A DNA stretch of 64,000 nt from Spirosoma agri (GTDB taxonomy: Bacteria; Bacteroidota; Bacteroidia; Cytophagales; Spirosomataceae). The notes beneath the pieces were generated by a model, which was given only the letters and a program-made list of their open reading frames with translations, had not been told where the DNA came from and made no database searches. Positions 18,911 to 27,202 of the stretch are shown here, one piece after another. The stretch covers positions 2,976,001 through 3,040,000 of the forward strand of contig NZ_JAAGNZ010000001.1 in assembly GCF_010747415.1 (NCBI RefSeq), in the 5' to 3' direction. Positions within the stretch are counted from its first letter, which is position 1. Each line of letters starts with the position of its first letter. A program made the position numbers and the translations under genes.

Positions 18911-19066
18911 AATTGGGTAATTTGGCGAAAAAGTGAACGAGCGAATGGCGAAAGAGTACTCGTGCAACTAAGCAAATAGAGAATTATTGACTGCTAACCA
19001 ATCACTCGTCCACCAATCGCCAATCATTCACTCGTTCGCTATTCGCCCTTTCACCCAATCTCTATA
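18911..19066. repeat. Imperfect long inverted repeat built of short degenerate motifs
   Basis: The left arm at about 18911-18957 contains GTGAACGAGCGAATGGCGAA. The right arm at about 19012-19060 contains CGCCAATCATTCACTCGTTC. They are reverse complements at roughly 70 per cent and share the units found at 20286-20407 and 39546-39674. It fills the gap between pepA and the ATP-grasp gene. Confidence 0.75.
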
Positions 19067-19070
19067 CCAC

Positions 19071-20282
19071 ATGCGTTCATTATCTTTCCTGTGCATCGCT
19101 ACCTACTTCAAGGGAGAGGAATTTATGCGAGCCTGCAAAGCGCTGGGCAACACGGTCTATTTGCTGACGGATCAGAAACTAGCCGACAAAGACTGGCCCC
19201 GCGACGCCATCGATGAGTTTTTCTTTCTGCCATCGCCCAGTAATTCGTCGGAAAGTTTAGACCAGATGATTGCGGGACTCGCCCATGCCATGCGTTCGCG
19301 CAAAATCGATCGGGTGGTGGCGCTGGACGATTTCGACGTAGAAAAAGGCGCGCTGGTCCGGGAAACGTTCCGCATTCCGGGCATGGGACAGACCACCGCC
19401 CGTTTTTTTCGGGATAAACTGGCCATGCGCATGCGGGCCTCGTCGGATGGTATTCGGGTTCCGGCCTTCAGTCCGCTCTTTCATGATGAAACGATCACCC
19501 AGTTCCTGCAATCAACCGAAGCACCCTGGCTCATCAAACCCCGGTCGGAAGCGTCGGCGACCGGCATTCAGAAAGTGCATTCGCTGGACCAAGCCTGGTC
19601 GGTGATTCACGCCCTGGGTGACCGGCGACACGAGTTTTTGATCGAACAGTTCAGGCCGGGGCGGGTCTATCACGTCGATTCGCTGTCGTACGAGAGTCGG
19701 GTTGTGTTTACGCGGGCCAGCAAGTATCTGGCCACGCCCATGGAAGTAGCCCACGGGGGCGGTGTTTTCCGGACCGTGAATCTACCCCCCGATGCGCCCG
19801 AGATCGAATCGCTCTATGCCATGAACGCGCGTGTGATGAACGCGTTTGGCATGCGGCATAGCGCGTCGCACTCCGAATACATTATCGGCGACCACGACGG
19901 AGAAGTCTATTTTCTGGAAACTGCATCGCGGGTAGGGGGTGCCCACATCGCCGAAATGGTCGAAGCCGCATCGGGTATCAACCTTTGGCGGGAGTGGGCT
20001 ATTCTGGAAAATGCCGTTGCCCGGAATGAACCGTATCAGGTGCCTGCCGATCGGCCGCAGTTTGCCGGACTGATCGTGTCGCTGGCGCGTCAGCAATGGC
20101 CGGACCAATCCCGCTTCACGGATTCCGAAATCTGGTGGCGCATGAACCGGGAACATCACGTCGGGCTGATCGTTCGCTCGAATGACCCCGCCCGAATCCA
20201 GCAACTCCTGGATGACTACATGCACCGTATTTACACCGAATTCCACGCATCAGCTCCCGTCCCCGATAAACCAACGAGTTAA
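19071..20282 (+). CDS. ATP-grasp domain enzyme
   Basis: From ATG 19071 (MRSLSFLCIATYFKGEEFMR) the protein has 403 residues; longer starts would translate the upstream repeat. The N-terminal 90 residues form a pre-ATP-grasp (Rossmann-like) domain. The ATP-grasp core follows, with FFRDKLAMRMRASSDGIRVP, the nucleotide-binding WLIKPRSEASATGI, FLIEQFRPG, and the Mg-binding VYFLETASRVGGAHIAEMVE. Such enzymes make amide-type bonds through an acyl-phosphate (carboxylate-amine ligases) or are carbamoyl-phosphate-synthase-like. No signal is present, so it is cytoplasmic. It stands alone between repeats, so context does not reveal the substrate. Confidence 0.85.
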   Translation: MRSLSFLCIATYFKGEEFMRACKALGNTVYLLTDQKLADKDWPRDAIDEFFFLPSPSNSSESLDQMIAGLAHAMRSRKIDRVVALDDFDVEKGALVRETFRIPGMGQTTARFFRDKLAMRMRASSDGIRVPAFSPLFHDETITQFLQSTEAPWLIKPRSEASATGIQKVHSLDQAWSVIHALGDRRHEFLIEQFRPGRVYHVDSLSYESRVVFTRASKYLATPMEVAHGGGVFRTVNLPPDAPEIESLYAMNARVMNAFGMRHSASHSEYIIGDHDGEVYFLETASRVGGAHIAEMVEAASGINLWREWAILENAVARNEPYQVPADRPQFAGLIVSLARQQWPDQSRFTDSEIWWRMNREHHVGLIVRSNDPARIQQLLDDYMHRIYTEFHASAPVPDKPTS

Positions 20283-20285
20283 TGG

Positions 20286-20407
20286 AGCGATTGGCGAATG
20301 AGTGAACGAGTGAATGGCGATTGGGTGATTCTTGCCTGAGCGAGTCATGCCCCTCAGCCGTAAAACCAGGTTACCGATCACGCAATCGCCATTCACTCGT
20401 TCACTCA
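20286..20407. repeat. 25-bp perfect inverted repeat between convergent genes
   Basis: Bases 20299-20323 and 20383-20407 are exact reverse complements over 25 bp, about 59 bases apart. The units (GAGTGAACGAGTGAATGGCG) match the repeat family at 18911-19066 and 39546-39674. It lies between the ATP-grasp stop (plus) and the stop of the small minus-strand gene, two bases from the latter. Confidence 0.85.
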
Positions 20408-20409
20408 AT

Positions 20410-20658
20410 TTATAGGACGCCGTTTCGTTCGCCGGTGGCCTGCCAGTCGATGTCCATTTGCTGGAACCGGTGCGCCACCGTGGCCAGAAACGCTTCATCG
20501 AGCATCGTCGGCACGTCGTCGGGATCGGTCAGGTCCATCTCGCTGATTTTATACGTCTGCTCGTAAGGACCGGCTTCGATCTTCACAATATATTTGCTGT
20601 TCCAGGCAAAGAGGCCAATTTTGAACTGAGCATGGGGAACATCCTGAACGAAACGCAT
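20410..20658 (-). CDS. Small conserved-looking protein of unknown function (82 aa)
   Basis: From ATG 20658 (MRFVQDVPHAQFKIGLFAWN) the protein has 82 residues. The frame continues to a GTG at 20727, but that start would overlap the divergent lipoprotein gene, so I use 20658. It has a beta-rich N-terminal half (FKIGLFAWNSKYIVKIEAGP followed by YEQTYKISEM) and a helical C-terminal half (DEAFLATVAHRFQQMDIDWQ). The pattern of short aromatic strands and a helix suggests a folded, conserved protein, but I cannot name the family. Its start is only about 20 bases from the divergent lipoprotein gene, so the two probably share a control region. Confidence 0.7.
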   Translation of the reverse strand: MRFVQDVPHAQFKIGLFAWNSKYIVKIEAGPYEQTYKISEMDLTDPDDVPTMLDEAFLATVAHRFQQMDIDWQATGERNGVL

Positions 20659-20677
20659 TGTCAACTGACGAATTAAA

Positions 20678-21763
20678 ATGAGAACTGCTTTGAGGAAACT
20701 GTATTGGACAAAGGTAAGGAACTTCACGGGTCACTCGTGGCCAGTTCGTGGTCATGCGGCCGTATTTGTCCTGCTGCTCCTTGTTTTTTCCTGTACGAAA
20801 GACACCGACGAAGCGGCCCAGTTTTTTCTGCGGGGCAATGTCCAGTTGCAGAAACGGGAGTACCGGGAAGCGATTCGCTATTACACGGAAGCACTGGACA
20901 AAAAGCCCGATTTTGCCGATGCGTTCAACAATCGTGGTCTGGCCAAATTTCGCAATGATGATCCGGAAGGCGCATTGGCCGACTATTCCCGGGCCATCCA
21001 GGCCGATCCCGATTTTGGTGCTGCCTACCTGAACCGCGCGGAGGTACGGCTCGAAACCGGTGATGCCGCCGGGAGCCTCTCGGATCTGCAACGCATTCGT
21101 ACCGAATACCAAGACTCGACCTATTACCAGACCCGGCTGGGTGATGCCTACGTTCGGCTGGCGAACACGGCCCAGGCCCAGGCCGCTTACGACCGGGCTA
21201 TTCAGTTGAAGGCCGATAATGTTGAAGCACTGACCAACCGGGGGGCGTTGTATTTTAGCCAGAAAGCGTTTGAGCCCGCTCGGGAAGACATCGAAAAGGC
21301 ACTCCGGATCAATCCGAAACAGGATGCTGCGCTGAACAACCAGAGCCTGCTGCTGGCACGGGCGGGCAACTACGCCGAGGCACTGGTTGCGGTGGATCGT
21401 GCCCTGACGGCCAATCCAGATCAACCCTATTACCTGAACAACAAAGCGTATTTGCTGTTGATGCTCAACCGACCAGCGGACGCGCTCCCGCTCGTGCAGG
21501 AATCCCTGCGACTGGACAATGCCAATGCCTGGGCACACCGTACGCTTGGGTTGTATTACCTGAATCAGCAACAGGCAGATAAGGCATTGACCGAATGGCG
21601 GCAGGTCGAAAAACTCGATGCCTCCGTCGATCAGCTCTACTACTACCTGGGTAAGGCCGAACTGGCCGCTGGCAACAAAGCGGGGGCGTGTGCCGCCTGG
21701 CAACGGGGCGAACTGGCGGGCGATCAGCAGGCCCGTTCCGAACGGGCCGCCCGTTGCCGATAG
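20678..21763 (+). CDS. TPR-repeat lipoprotein
   Basis: The protein has 361 residues. The signal runs to a lipobox (VLLLLVFSC) with Cys39 as the lipid site. About nine tetratricopeptide repeats follow, such as YREAIRYYTEALDKKPDFAD, AQAQAAYDRAIQLKADNVEA and FEPAREDIEKALRINPKQDA. It should be anchored to a membrane facing the periplasm and act as a protein-binding scaffold. It diverges from the small minus-strand gene and lies about 105 bases before the AraC regulator. No partner is evident. Confidence 0.88.
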   Translation: MRTALRKLYWTKVRNFTGHSWPVRGHAAVFVLLLLVFSCTKDTDEAAQFFLRGNVQLQKREYREAIRYYTEALDKKPDFADAFNNRGLAKFRNDDPEGALADYSRAIQADPDFGAAYLNRAEVRLETGDAAGSLSDLQRIRTEYQDSTYYQTRLGDAYVRLANTAQAQAAYDRAIQLKADNVEALTNRGALYFSQKAFEPAREDIEKALRINPKQDAALNNQSLLLARAGNYAEALVAVDRALTANPDQPYYLNNKAYLLLMLNRPADALPLVQESLRLDNANAWAHRTLGLYYLNQQQADKALTEWRQVEKLDASVDQLYYYLGKAELAAGNKAGACAAWQRGELAGDQQARSERAARCR

Positions 21764-21834
21764 GCGTAGCGTAGAGCGGGGAACGGCCGTGTTCAGTTAC
21801 GATGCGTTATGAATGGCTGCCACGCCCCCCTTGT

Positions 21835-21864
21835 TTGACGAGTTGTTTGGATCCGGTACCTTTG
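21835..21864 (+). promoter_or_regulatory. Promoter directly upstream of the AraC-type gene
   Basis: TTG at 21835-21837 and TACCTTTG at 21857-21864 are 19 bases apart, the ideal Bacteroidota spacing. The -7 element ends 4 bases before ATG 21869, so transcription would begin at or next to the start codon. Confidence 0.8.
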
Positions 21865-21868
21865 CCGG

Positions 21869-22783
21869 ATGCCACAGACCGAGTCGATCGAAGAGTTTTA
21901 CCAGCGGAAGTTGAACTGGTTACCCGATAATCTCCAGCAGGATATCGGTCATTTTAATGTATTCCGGCTGGACGATTGCATAGGGCCACACAGCACACCC
22001 ATCCGGTACAGCCGTCGGGATTTTTATAAAGTTAGCCTGATGCGGGGCAGGAACGTTTATCATTATGCTGATAAGAGTATTGAGATAGACGGTTCCACCC
22101 TGATGTTTTTCAACCCGCAGGTGCCCTACACCTGGGAATCAGTCCGGGAGGTGGCCACCGGCGAGACAACGGGCTTCTTCTGCATTTTCAAAGAGGCTTT
22201 CTTTACGGAGAAAATTCGGGGGAGCCTGCATGAACTCCCGATGTTTGCCGTCGGTGGCAAGCCGGCTTACCTACTCACCGATGAGCAGGATGCCCACGTG
22301 AGCGTTATTTTTCAGAAGATGATCGATGAGATCAACTCGAACTATCGATTCAAATACGACCTGATCCGGAATTACGTCGATGAACTGATTCACTATGCAC
22401 TGAAGCTGGAGCCCTCCGAAACGCTTTACCAGCATCCCGACGCTAATGCCCGGATCACCGCTATTTTTACCGAGCTGCTGGAACGCCAGTTCCCGATCGA
22501 GTCGCCCGCCTACCGGTTCACGCTGCGTTCGGCCACGGATTATGCGAGCCGGCTGGCCGTCCATGTCAATCATCTGAACCGGGCTTTGCGGGAAACCACG
22601 GGAAAAACAACGACCGAACACATTGCCGACCGAATCGCCAGCGAAGCCAAAGCCCTATTAAAGCATACCAACTGGACTATTGCCGAGATTAGTTACAGCC
22701 TGGGTTTCGAAGAACCCGCCCATTTCACGAATTTCTTTAGGAAGCACGTCAAACTGACCCCGTCCTTGTTTCGGGTTGGTTGA
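21869..22783 (+). CDS. AraC family transcriptional regulator
   Basis: The protein has 304 residues. The first 170 form a cupin-like sensor domain (IPYTW- and GRNVYHYADKSIEIDG-type strands). The C-terminal 100 residues hold the two helix-turn-helix motifs of AraC, with the family signature SYSLGFEEPAHFTNFFRKHV near the end. It should bind DNA as a regulator of a neighbouring or distant gene set; the ligand is unknown. The promoter lies right before the start codon, so the mRNA may be leaderless. The upstream TPR lipoprotein gene ends about 105 bases away, and menD converges from the right. Confidence 0.93.
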   Translation: MPQTESIEEFYQRKLNWLPDNLQQDIGHFNVFRLDDCIGPHSTPIRYSRRDFYKVSLMRGRNVYHYADKSIEIDGSTLMFFNPQVPYTWESVREVATGETTGFFCIFKEAFFTEKIRGSLHELPMFAVGGKPAYLLTDEQDAHVSVIFQKMIDEINSNYRFKYDLIRNYVDELIHYALKLEPSETLYQHPDANARITAIFTELLERQFPIESPAYRFTLRSATDYASRLAVHVNHLNRALRETTGKTTTEHIADRIASEAKALLKHTNWTIAEISYSLGFEEPAHFTNFFRKHVKLTPSLFRVG

Positions 22784-22912
22784 TGTTGGTACGTATTGGT
22801 TTGACTAGCGCCAGGCAGGGCGCGATGAGGGCTCTTTGACCGGTTTTTGCCGAGACGTAAACGAATACGTTTACGTTTTTCGACGACTAGGCAAATGAGT
22901 CACCTGGCGTAG

Positions 22913-22970
22913 GCAGCACGATCGGCAGTCAACGATAACGATCGTTATCGTTGACTGCCGATCGTGCTGC
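22913..22970. repeat. Perfect loopless 58-bp palindrome covering the menD stop codon
   Basis: Bases 22913-22941 and 22942-22970 are exact reverse complements (29 bp each) with no spacer. On the plus strand TTTTT follows, so it can serve as the terminator of the AraC gene. On the minus strand it encodes the last eight residues of MenD and its TAA stop. Confidence 0.9.
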
Positions 22971-24693
22971 TTTTTGCTTTGTAGGTGAGGAACTGTTGGT
23001 GATTGACCCGCTTATCGGTCGATAGCTCCAGGAGTTTGGCCCGTTGACTTACCGCAAAAAAATCGGGTAGGAGCGATTGTAGCTGCTCCAGCGTGTTACA
23101 GATCGTGTACTCGATTCGGGCGTCATCTGCGGTATTTCGGGCGGTATAGCCGTGGGGGGTTTCAAAATAGGTTTCGAGTTCGGGCTGGCGGCTGGGTCCG
23201 TCGATGATCCGGAAAATGTGCCCGCCGTCGTTGTTGAGGAGCACGATGCGGAGATTCGGCGGGATCGGCGCTGACCACAGGGCGTTCCGGTCGTAAAAAA
23301 AGGCGACATCGCCAATGAGCAGCGTAACGAGCTTATCCGTCATCAGGGCAGCCCCAACGGCCGTGCTCAGGCACCCATCGATACCGCTCACCCCCCGGTT
23401 CGCAAAAACACGAAGTTGTTGCGCTTCGTCGACGCCACACAGGTTCGCGTAGCGGACGGGCATGCTGTTGGCCAGTTGCAACACGGACGGACCGGGCAAT
23501 TGATCCAGAATCAACTGTACCGCCGACCAGTCCGTTAGCCGGGTATCGTCACCGCTTACCGTCTGCCGAACGAGTCGGGCTGCCTGCCGGTCGGCCGTTT
23601 GCCAGCGATTCAGAAACGCGCTGGTGTCATCGGCATCGTCGCCCTGCAAAAACTGCTGGTAGTCCAGATCCGCGAACAGTTTCTCCAGAAAAGCGAGTGG
23701 TTCCGACGGAATGATCGTTGTTAGGGATTGAAAGGAATCGTTGATGCGGTCGGTCGTCGGCTGAATGTGCCAGTGGCGACGGGCCGGAAAGCGCCGGAAA
23801 AACGTTTTCAGGTTCCGGGTCAGGAACGAATTGCCGATCGTCAGGAGCAGATCGGGGCGGAGCGACTCGCCGAAAGCGTCATCCATCCCTGTCAGGAACG
23901 TATCCGTATGAGTAATGAACAGGTTGTTCTGAAATGTATTGCTGGTAATCTCCCCGACGATCGGAATCATGAACTCCTCGCTGATTTTCCGAAGAACAGT
24001 CAGCAGGGCCGGATCGTGGGGAATCTGGCCCACGGCCAGCAGAATACGTTCGTACTGATCCCATTCGTTGAGGAGGCCATGCCAGCTTTCGGGCGACAGG
24101 GTAGGCTGAGCGGGGAGTGTGTCAATGACCCGAACCGGCTCCGGACGGACCGGCTCATCGGCGGTCGGATAGAAGGGTTCCCGGAGGGGCACATTGATGT
24201 GGACCGGTCCCGGCGCGGCTGACCGGCACAGCGTAACGGCTTCGTTGACGGAACGCTCGATAAACCAGCGGGCATCGGCATGGCTATAATCGGCGGGGAG
24301 GTCATAGCTCCGCTTTACGTGCGACCCGAAGAGGCTGGTCTGATTGATCGTTTGCCCATCCTGCTGATGCAGCCATTCGTGCGGTCGGTCGGCGGTCAGG
24401 ATCAGGAGCGGCACCTGCTGGAAATAAGCTTCGACCACTGCCGGGGCCAGATTGTAGACAGCACTACCGGAGGTACAGATCAGCACGACCGGATTCCGGC
24501 TTTGCTGGGCCATACCGAGGGCTACAAAACCAGCCGATCGTTCGTCGGCCATGACGCGTACCCGCAGGCGGGGATGCCGGGCCACGGCCAGCGTCAGGGG
24601 GGCGGATCGGGAACCGGGTGCCACAACCACGTCGGTGATTCCTTTCTGGCTAAGCAGTTCGGCGAGATTAACAATAGGCTGGAGAACGGGCAT
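22945..24693 (-). CDS. menD: 2-succinyl-5-enolpyruvyl-6-hydroxy-3-cyclohexene-1-carboxylate synthase (MenD)
   Basis: From ATG 24693 (MPVLQPIVNLAELLSQKGIT) the protein has 582 residues. ATG 24708, which adds MSTCL, is also possible; the GTG at 24750 lies upstream of the promoter core and is unlikely. It is a thiamine-diphosphate enzyme joining isochorismate and 2-oxoglutarate in menaquinone synthesis. VAPGSRSAPLTLAVA and VLICTSGSAVYNLAPAVVEA belong to the N-terminal domain, and GVSGIDGCLSTAVGAAL with LIGDVAFFYD to the C-terminal ThDP/Mg-binding domain. No other men genes are nearby. The final residues (KSSTIGSQR) are encoded largely by a 58-bp palindrome and are probably not conserved. Confidence 0.95.
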   Translation of the reverse strand: MPVLQPIVNLAELLSQKGITDVVVAPGSRSAPLTLAVARHPRLRVRVMADERSAGFVALGMAQQSRNPVVLICTSGSAVYNLAPAVVEAYFQQVPLLILTADRPHEWLHQQDGQTINQTSLFGSHVKRSYDLPADYSHADARWFIERSVNEAVTLCRSAAPGPVHINVPLREPFYPTADEPVRPEPVRVIDTLPAQPTLSPESWHGLLNEWDQYERILLAVGQIPHDPALLTVLRKISEEFMIPIVGEITSNTFQNNLFITHTDTFLTGMDDAFGESLRPDLLLTIGNSFLTRNLKTFFRRFPARRHWHIQPTTDRINDSFQSLTTIIPSEPLAFLEKLFADLDYQQFLQGDDADDTSAFLNRWQTADRQAARLVRQTVSGDDTRLTDWSAVQLILDQLPGPSVLQLANSMPVRYANLCGVDEAQQLRVFANRGVSGIDGCLSTAVGAALMTDKLVTLLIGDVAFFYDRNALWSAPIPPNLRIVLLNNDGGHIFRIIDGPSRQPELETYFETPHGYTARNTADDARIEYTICNTLEQLQSLLPDFFAVSQRAKLLELSTDKRVNHQQFLTYKAKSSTIGSQR

Positions 24694-24724
24694 AAGACAA
24701 GTGGACATCAAACCATCCAGGGTG

Positions 24725-24732
24725 CAAACATA
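24725..24732 (-). promoter_or_regulatory. Promoter core (-7 element) of menD
   Basis: Minus-strand TATGTTTG fits TAnnTTTG. Transcription would begin near 24720, upstream of ATG 24708 and ATG 24693 but downstream of the alternative GTG at 24750. Confidence 0.6.
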
Positions 24733-24974
24733 ACCATTGAAACGCGACACCGTCGGTCATCTGTCGCAGATTTTATGTTACTTTGTTTATTGACGTGTTT
24801 TCGAGCGCGCATGTACAGAAGTAACCGGATGTATAGCGCAAGCGTAGTCACCAGTACGTTGCCCGGTCAGCACCGCGTACATCGTAAATACGGTCAAAAA
24901 GTACACGTATGTATCGATCAATAAACGAAGCCGTCACTTGCTGCGTTATAGTCTCAACAAATAATCCCTATTCC

Positions 24975-25913
24975 ATGAACCGTATTACGTTCGAGAACGA
25001 AGACGACATTCGGGTAAAGTCGCTGGCGGGGGCCGTTATTATCAACGTGCTCCTGGTGGCTATTTTATTGCTCGTTCATCTGTCGCAAACTATTCCGAAT
25101 CCGCCCCCGATCGAATTTGTGGAGGTCAATTTCGGGACCGACGCCCGGGGGAGCGGCCGAATCCAGACCTACAACAAGGCATCGGATTCACCTAATCCCG
25201 TGGATGTAAAAGCTGCGGAGAAACGGCCGAACCCGAAAGTGACGACCACGCCCCGGCTGGAAAAAACACGCCCGACGCCAACGCCGAAGGTGGAGGAGGC
25301 CAAACCGGCGAAAACCGCTACCGAAAAACCACTCATTGCCAGCAAAGCGGAAAGCCCGGTAACCACGCCCGAACGGCCCGAACCCAAACGAGTCGAAACG
25401 GCTAAAGCGGCCCCCGCCGAAAAAGTAGCGCCACCGGCCCCGCCGAAAAAGGTAGAGACGGTTAACAACGATGCGCTCTTTAAAAAATCGTCGGGTGGCG
25501 GAGGGTCTAACGGTACGGTCGGGAAGGCCTCCGGTACGGGCGGCAACAACAATGGTGATGATGCCAGTGGGGTAGGTGATAAAGGAAATCCCAACGGTAA
25601 AATCGACGCCAAGAGCTTATACGGTACGCCCGGCGGGTCCGCTACGGGGGTTGCCTTCGACGTATCGGGCTGGTCGATGGCGGGTCGCCCAAGTGTCAAT
25701 GATGATTCGGACGAGACGGGAAAGATCGTCTTTAAAATTACCGTCGATGGCGAGGGTGAAATAACCCGCGTGCAAACCCAGCAAACAACGGTTAGCCCGT
25801 CCGTCGTTGAAGTGTACCGGAAAGCGGTTCAACGGTTGCGGCTCCGGCCCAAAGGCAGCGCGACGCCCCCCACATCGACCGGAACAATTACCTTTATTAT
25901 TACGTCTAAATAA
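24975..25913 (+). CDS. TonB-like energy transducer protein
   Basis: From ATG 24975 (MNRITFENEDDIRVKSLAGA) the protein has 312 residues. One transmembrane helix lies at about 20-40 (AVIINVLLVAILLLVHLSQT), followed by the conserved IPNPPPIEFVEVNFG of Bacteroidota TonB proteins. A long Pro/Lys/Glu-rich spacer, a Gly/Asn/Ser-rich stretch (SSGGGGSNGTVGKASG) and a compact C-terminal domain (about 230-312) complete it. The anchor with a Pro-rich periplasmic arm is the TonB layout; the C-terminal domain (KIVFKITVDGEGEITRVQTQ) resembles TonB family folds. It would pass proton-motive energy to outer-membrane receptors. Its stop codon directly abuts the ATG of folC, so the two are probably co-transcribed. 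Confidence 0.85.
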   Translation: MNRITFENEDDIRVKSLAGAVIINVLLVAILLLVHLSQTIPNPPPIEFVEVNFGTDARGSGRIQTYNKASDSPNPVDVKAAEKRPNPKVTTTPRLEKTRPTPTPKVEEAKPAKTATEKPLIASKAESPVTTPERPEPKRVETAKAAPAEKVAPPAPPKKVETVNNDALFKKSSGGGGSNGTVGKASGTGGNNNGDDASGVGDKGNPNGKIDAKSLYGTPGGSATGVAFDVSGWSMAGRPSVNDDSDETGKIVFKITVDGEGEITRVQTQQTTVSPSVVEVYRKAVQRLRLRPKGSATPPTSTGTITFIITSK

Positions 25914-27200
25914 ATGCAGTACCAGGAAGCACTCGACTATCTGTACAGTCGGCTCCCCGTTTTTCACCGGATTGGCCCCAAAGCGCTCAAGCCTGGTTTA
26001 GACAATACTCTCCGGTTGTGCGAAGCGCTGGGTAATCCGCAGCACCAGTTCAACAGCATTCACGTAGCCGGCACGAATGGGAAGGGTAGTACCTCGCACA
26101 TGCTGGCCGCTGTTTACCAGTCGGCCGGCTACCGGGTTGGGTTGTACACATCGCCCCATCTCAAATCGTTTACCGAGCGAATCCGGCTCAACGGTGTGCC
26201 CATTGCTGAATCCGATGTGGCTGCGTTCGTGACCGAAAACCAGGCTTTGATCGAATCCATAGAGCCCTCGTTTTTTGAAGTGACGGTGGCCATGGCGTTT
26301 GCTTATTTTGCGCGTCAGCAACCCGACATCGCCATTATCGAAGTGGGCTTGGGTGGGCGGCTGGACTCGACGAATGTCATCACACCACTGGCCTCCGTCA
26401 TCACCAACATCGGTCTCGATCATACCGACATACTGGGGAACACATTACCCGAGATCGCCCGGGAGAAAGCGGGAATTACTAAAGCGCATGTGCCCGTGAT
26501 CGTCGGAGAGACCCAGGCCGAGACTATGCCCGTCTTCAGAGAGATTGCTAATTTGCTAACTTCTCCCATCGTTTTTGCCGACCAAACCTACACCGTTGCC
26601 GATACCGGGCTGTCGAATGGTGTCCGGTCAATAACGGTTCAGTCGGCAAACGGGGCGACACAAACGCTGTCGCTTGACCTGCTAGGCGGCTATCAGCAGC
26701 AGAATGCGGTAACCGTACTAACCACGGTTGAGGTGTTGCAGGCTGGTTTACCCGTGTCTCCGGCGGCTGTTAAGAAGGGATTACGATCCGTTGTTTCGCT
26801 GACGGGTTTAAAAGGACGCTTCCAGACGATCCGGCAGCAGCCCCTAGTCATTGCCGATACGGCCCATAATCAGCCTGGTCTGGAGGCTCTATTCGCAACC
26901 GTACACGCCATCCCGTTCGCAACCTTACGAATCGTTATCGGACTCGTTGCCGACAAAAACCGGACGAACGTGTTGGGTAGTCTGCCCGAATCGGCAGTCT
27001 ATTATTTCTGTCAGGCCGACTCGCCCCGGTCACTTCCGGCGGTTACGCTCCAGGCAGAAGCCGCCGAACTAGGCCGGATCGGCACCACCTACGCCGACGT
27101 CAATGCAGCCCTGTCAGCCGCTTTACATCAATCAACGCCCGACGACCTGATCGTCATTACGGGTAGTAATTATCACATCGCCGAATTAATCGAATTATAA
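25914..27200 (+). CDS. folC: Bifunctional dihydrofolate/folylpolyglutamate synthase
   Basis: The protein has 428 residues. The Mur-ligase-type P-loop G53-T-N-G-K-G-S59 (HVAGTNGKGSTSHML), the IIEVGLGGRLDSTNVI signature, the conserved GLDHTDILGNTLPEIAREKA and the C-terminal domain with TAHNQPGLEAL are all present. The enzyme adds glutamate to dihydropteroate and to folates with ATP, in the cytoplasm. The start codon follows the TonB-like stop with no gap, and trmB begins 2 bases after its stop, suggesting a three-gene unit. Confidence 0.97.
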   Translation: MQYQEALDYLYSRLPVFHRIGPKALKPGLDNTLRLCEALGNPQHQFNSIHVAGTNGKGSTSHMLAAVYQSAGYRVGLYTSPHLKSFTERIRLNGVPIAESDVAAFVTENQALIESIEPSFFEVTVAMAFAYFARQQPDIAIIEVGLGGRLDSTNVITPLASVITNIGLDHTDILGNTLPEIAREKAGITKAHVPVIVGETQAETMPVFREIANLLTSPIVFADQTYTVADTGLSNGVRSITVQSANGATQTLSLDLLGGYQQQNAVTVLTTVEVLQAGLPVSPAAVKKGLRSVVSLTGLKGRFQTIRQQPLVIADTAHNQPGLEALFATVHAIPFATLRIVIGLVADKNRTNVLGSLPESAVYYFCQADSPRSLPAVTLQAEAAELGRIGTTYADVNAALSAALHQSTPDDLIVITGSNYHIAELIEL

Positions 27201-27202
27201 CA

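Noticed and set aside
18911..20407. CRISPR array in the repeat-rich gaps
   Set aside because: The units vary, change orientation and lack regular spacers, and no cas genes are present.
20410..20727. Longer GTG start (20727) for the small minus-strand gene
   Set aside because: It would overlap the divergent TPR lipoprotein gene by about 50 bases and adds residues unlike the rest; ATG 20658 is simpler.
20549..21703. Minus-strand open frame of 384 codons over the TPR lipoprotein
   Set aside because: Antisense of a TPR gene; the translation is rich in Gln, Gly and Ile with no family pattern, as expected from high-GC reverse reading.
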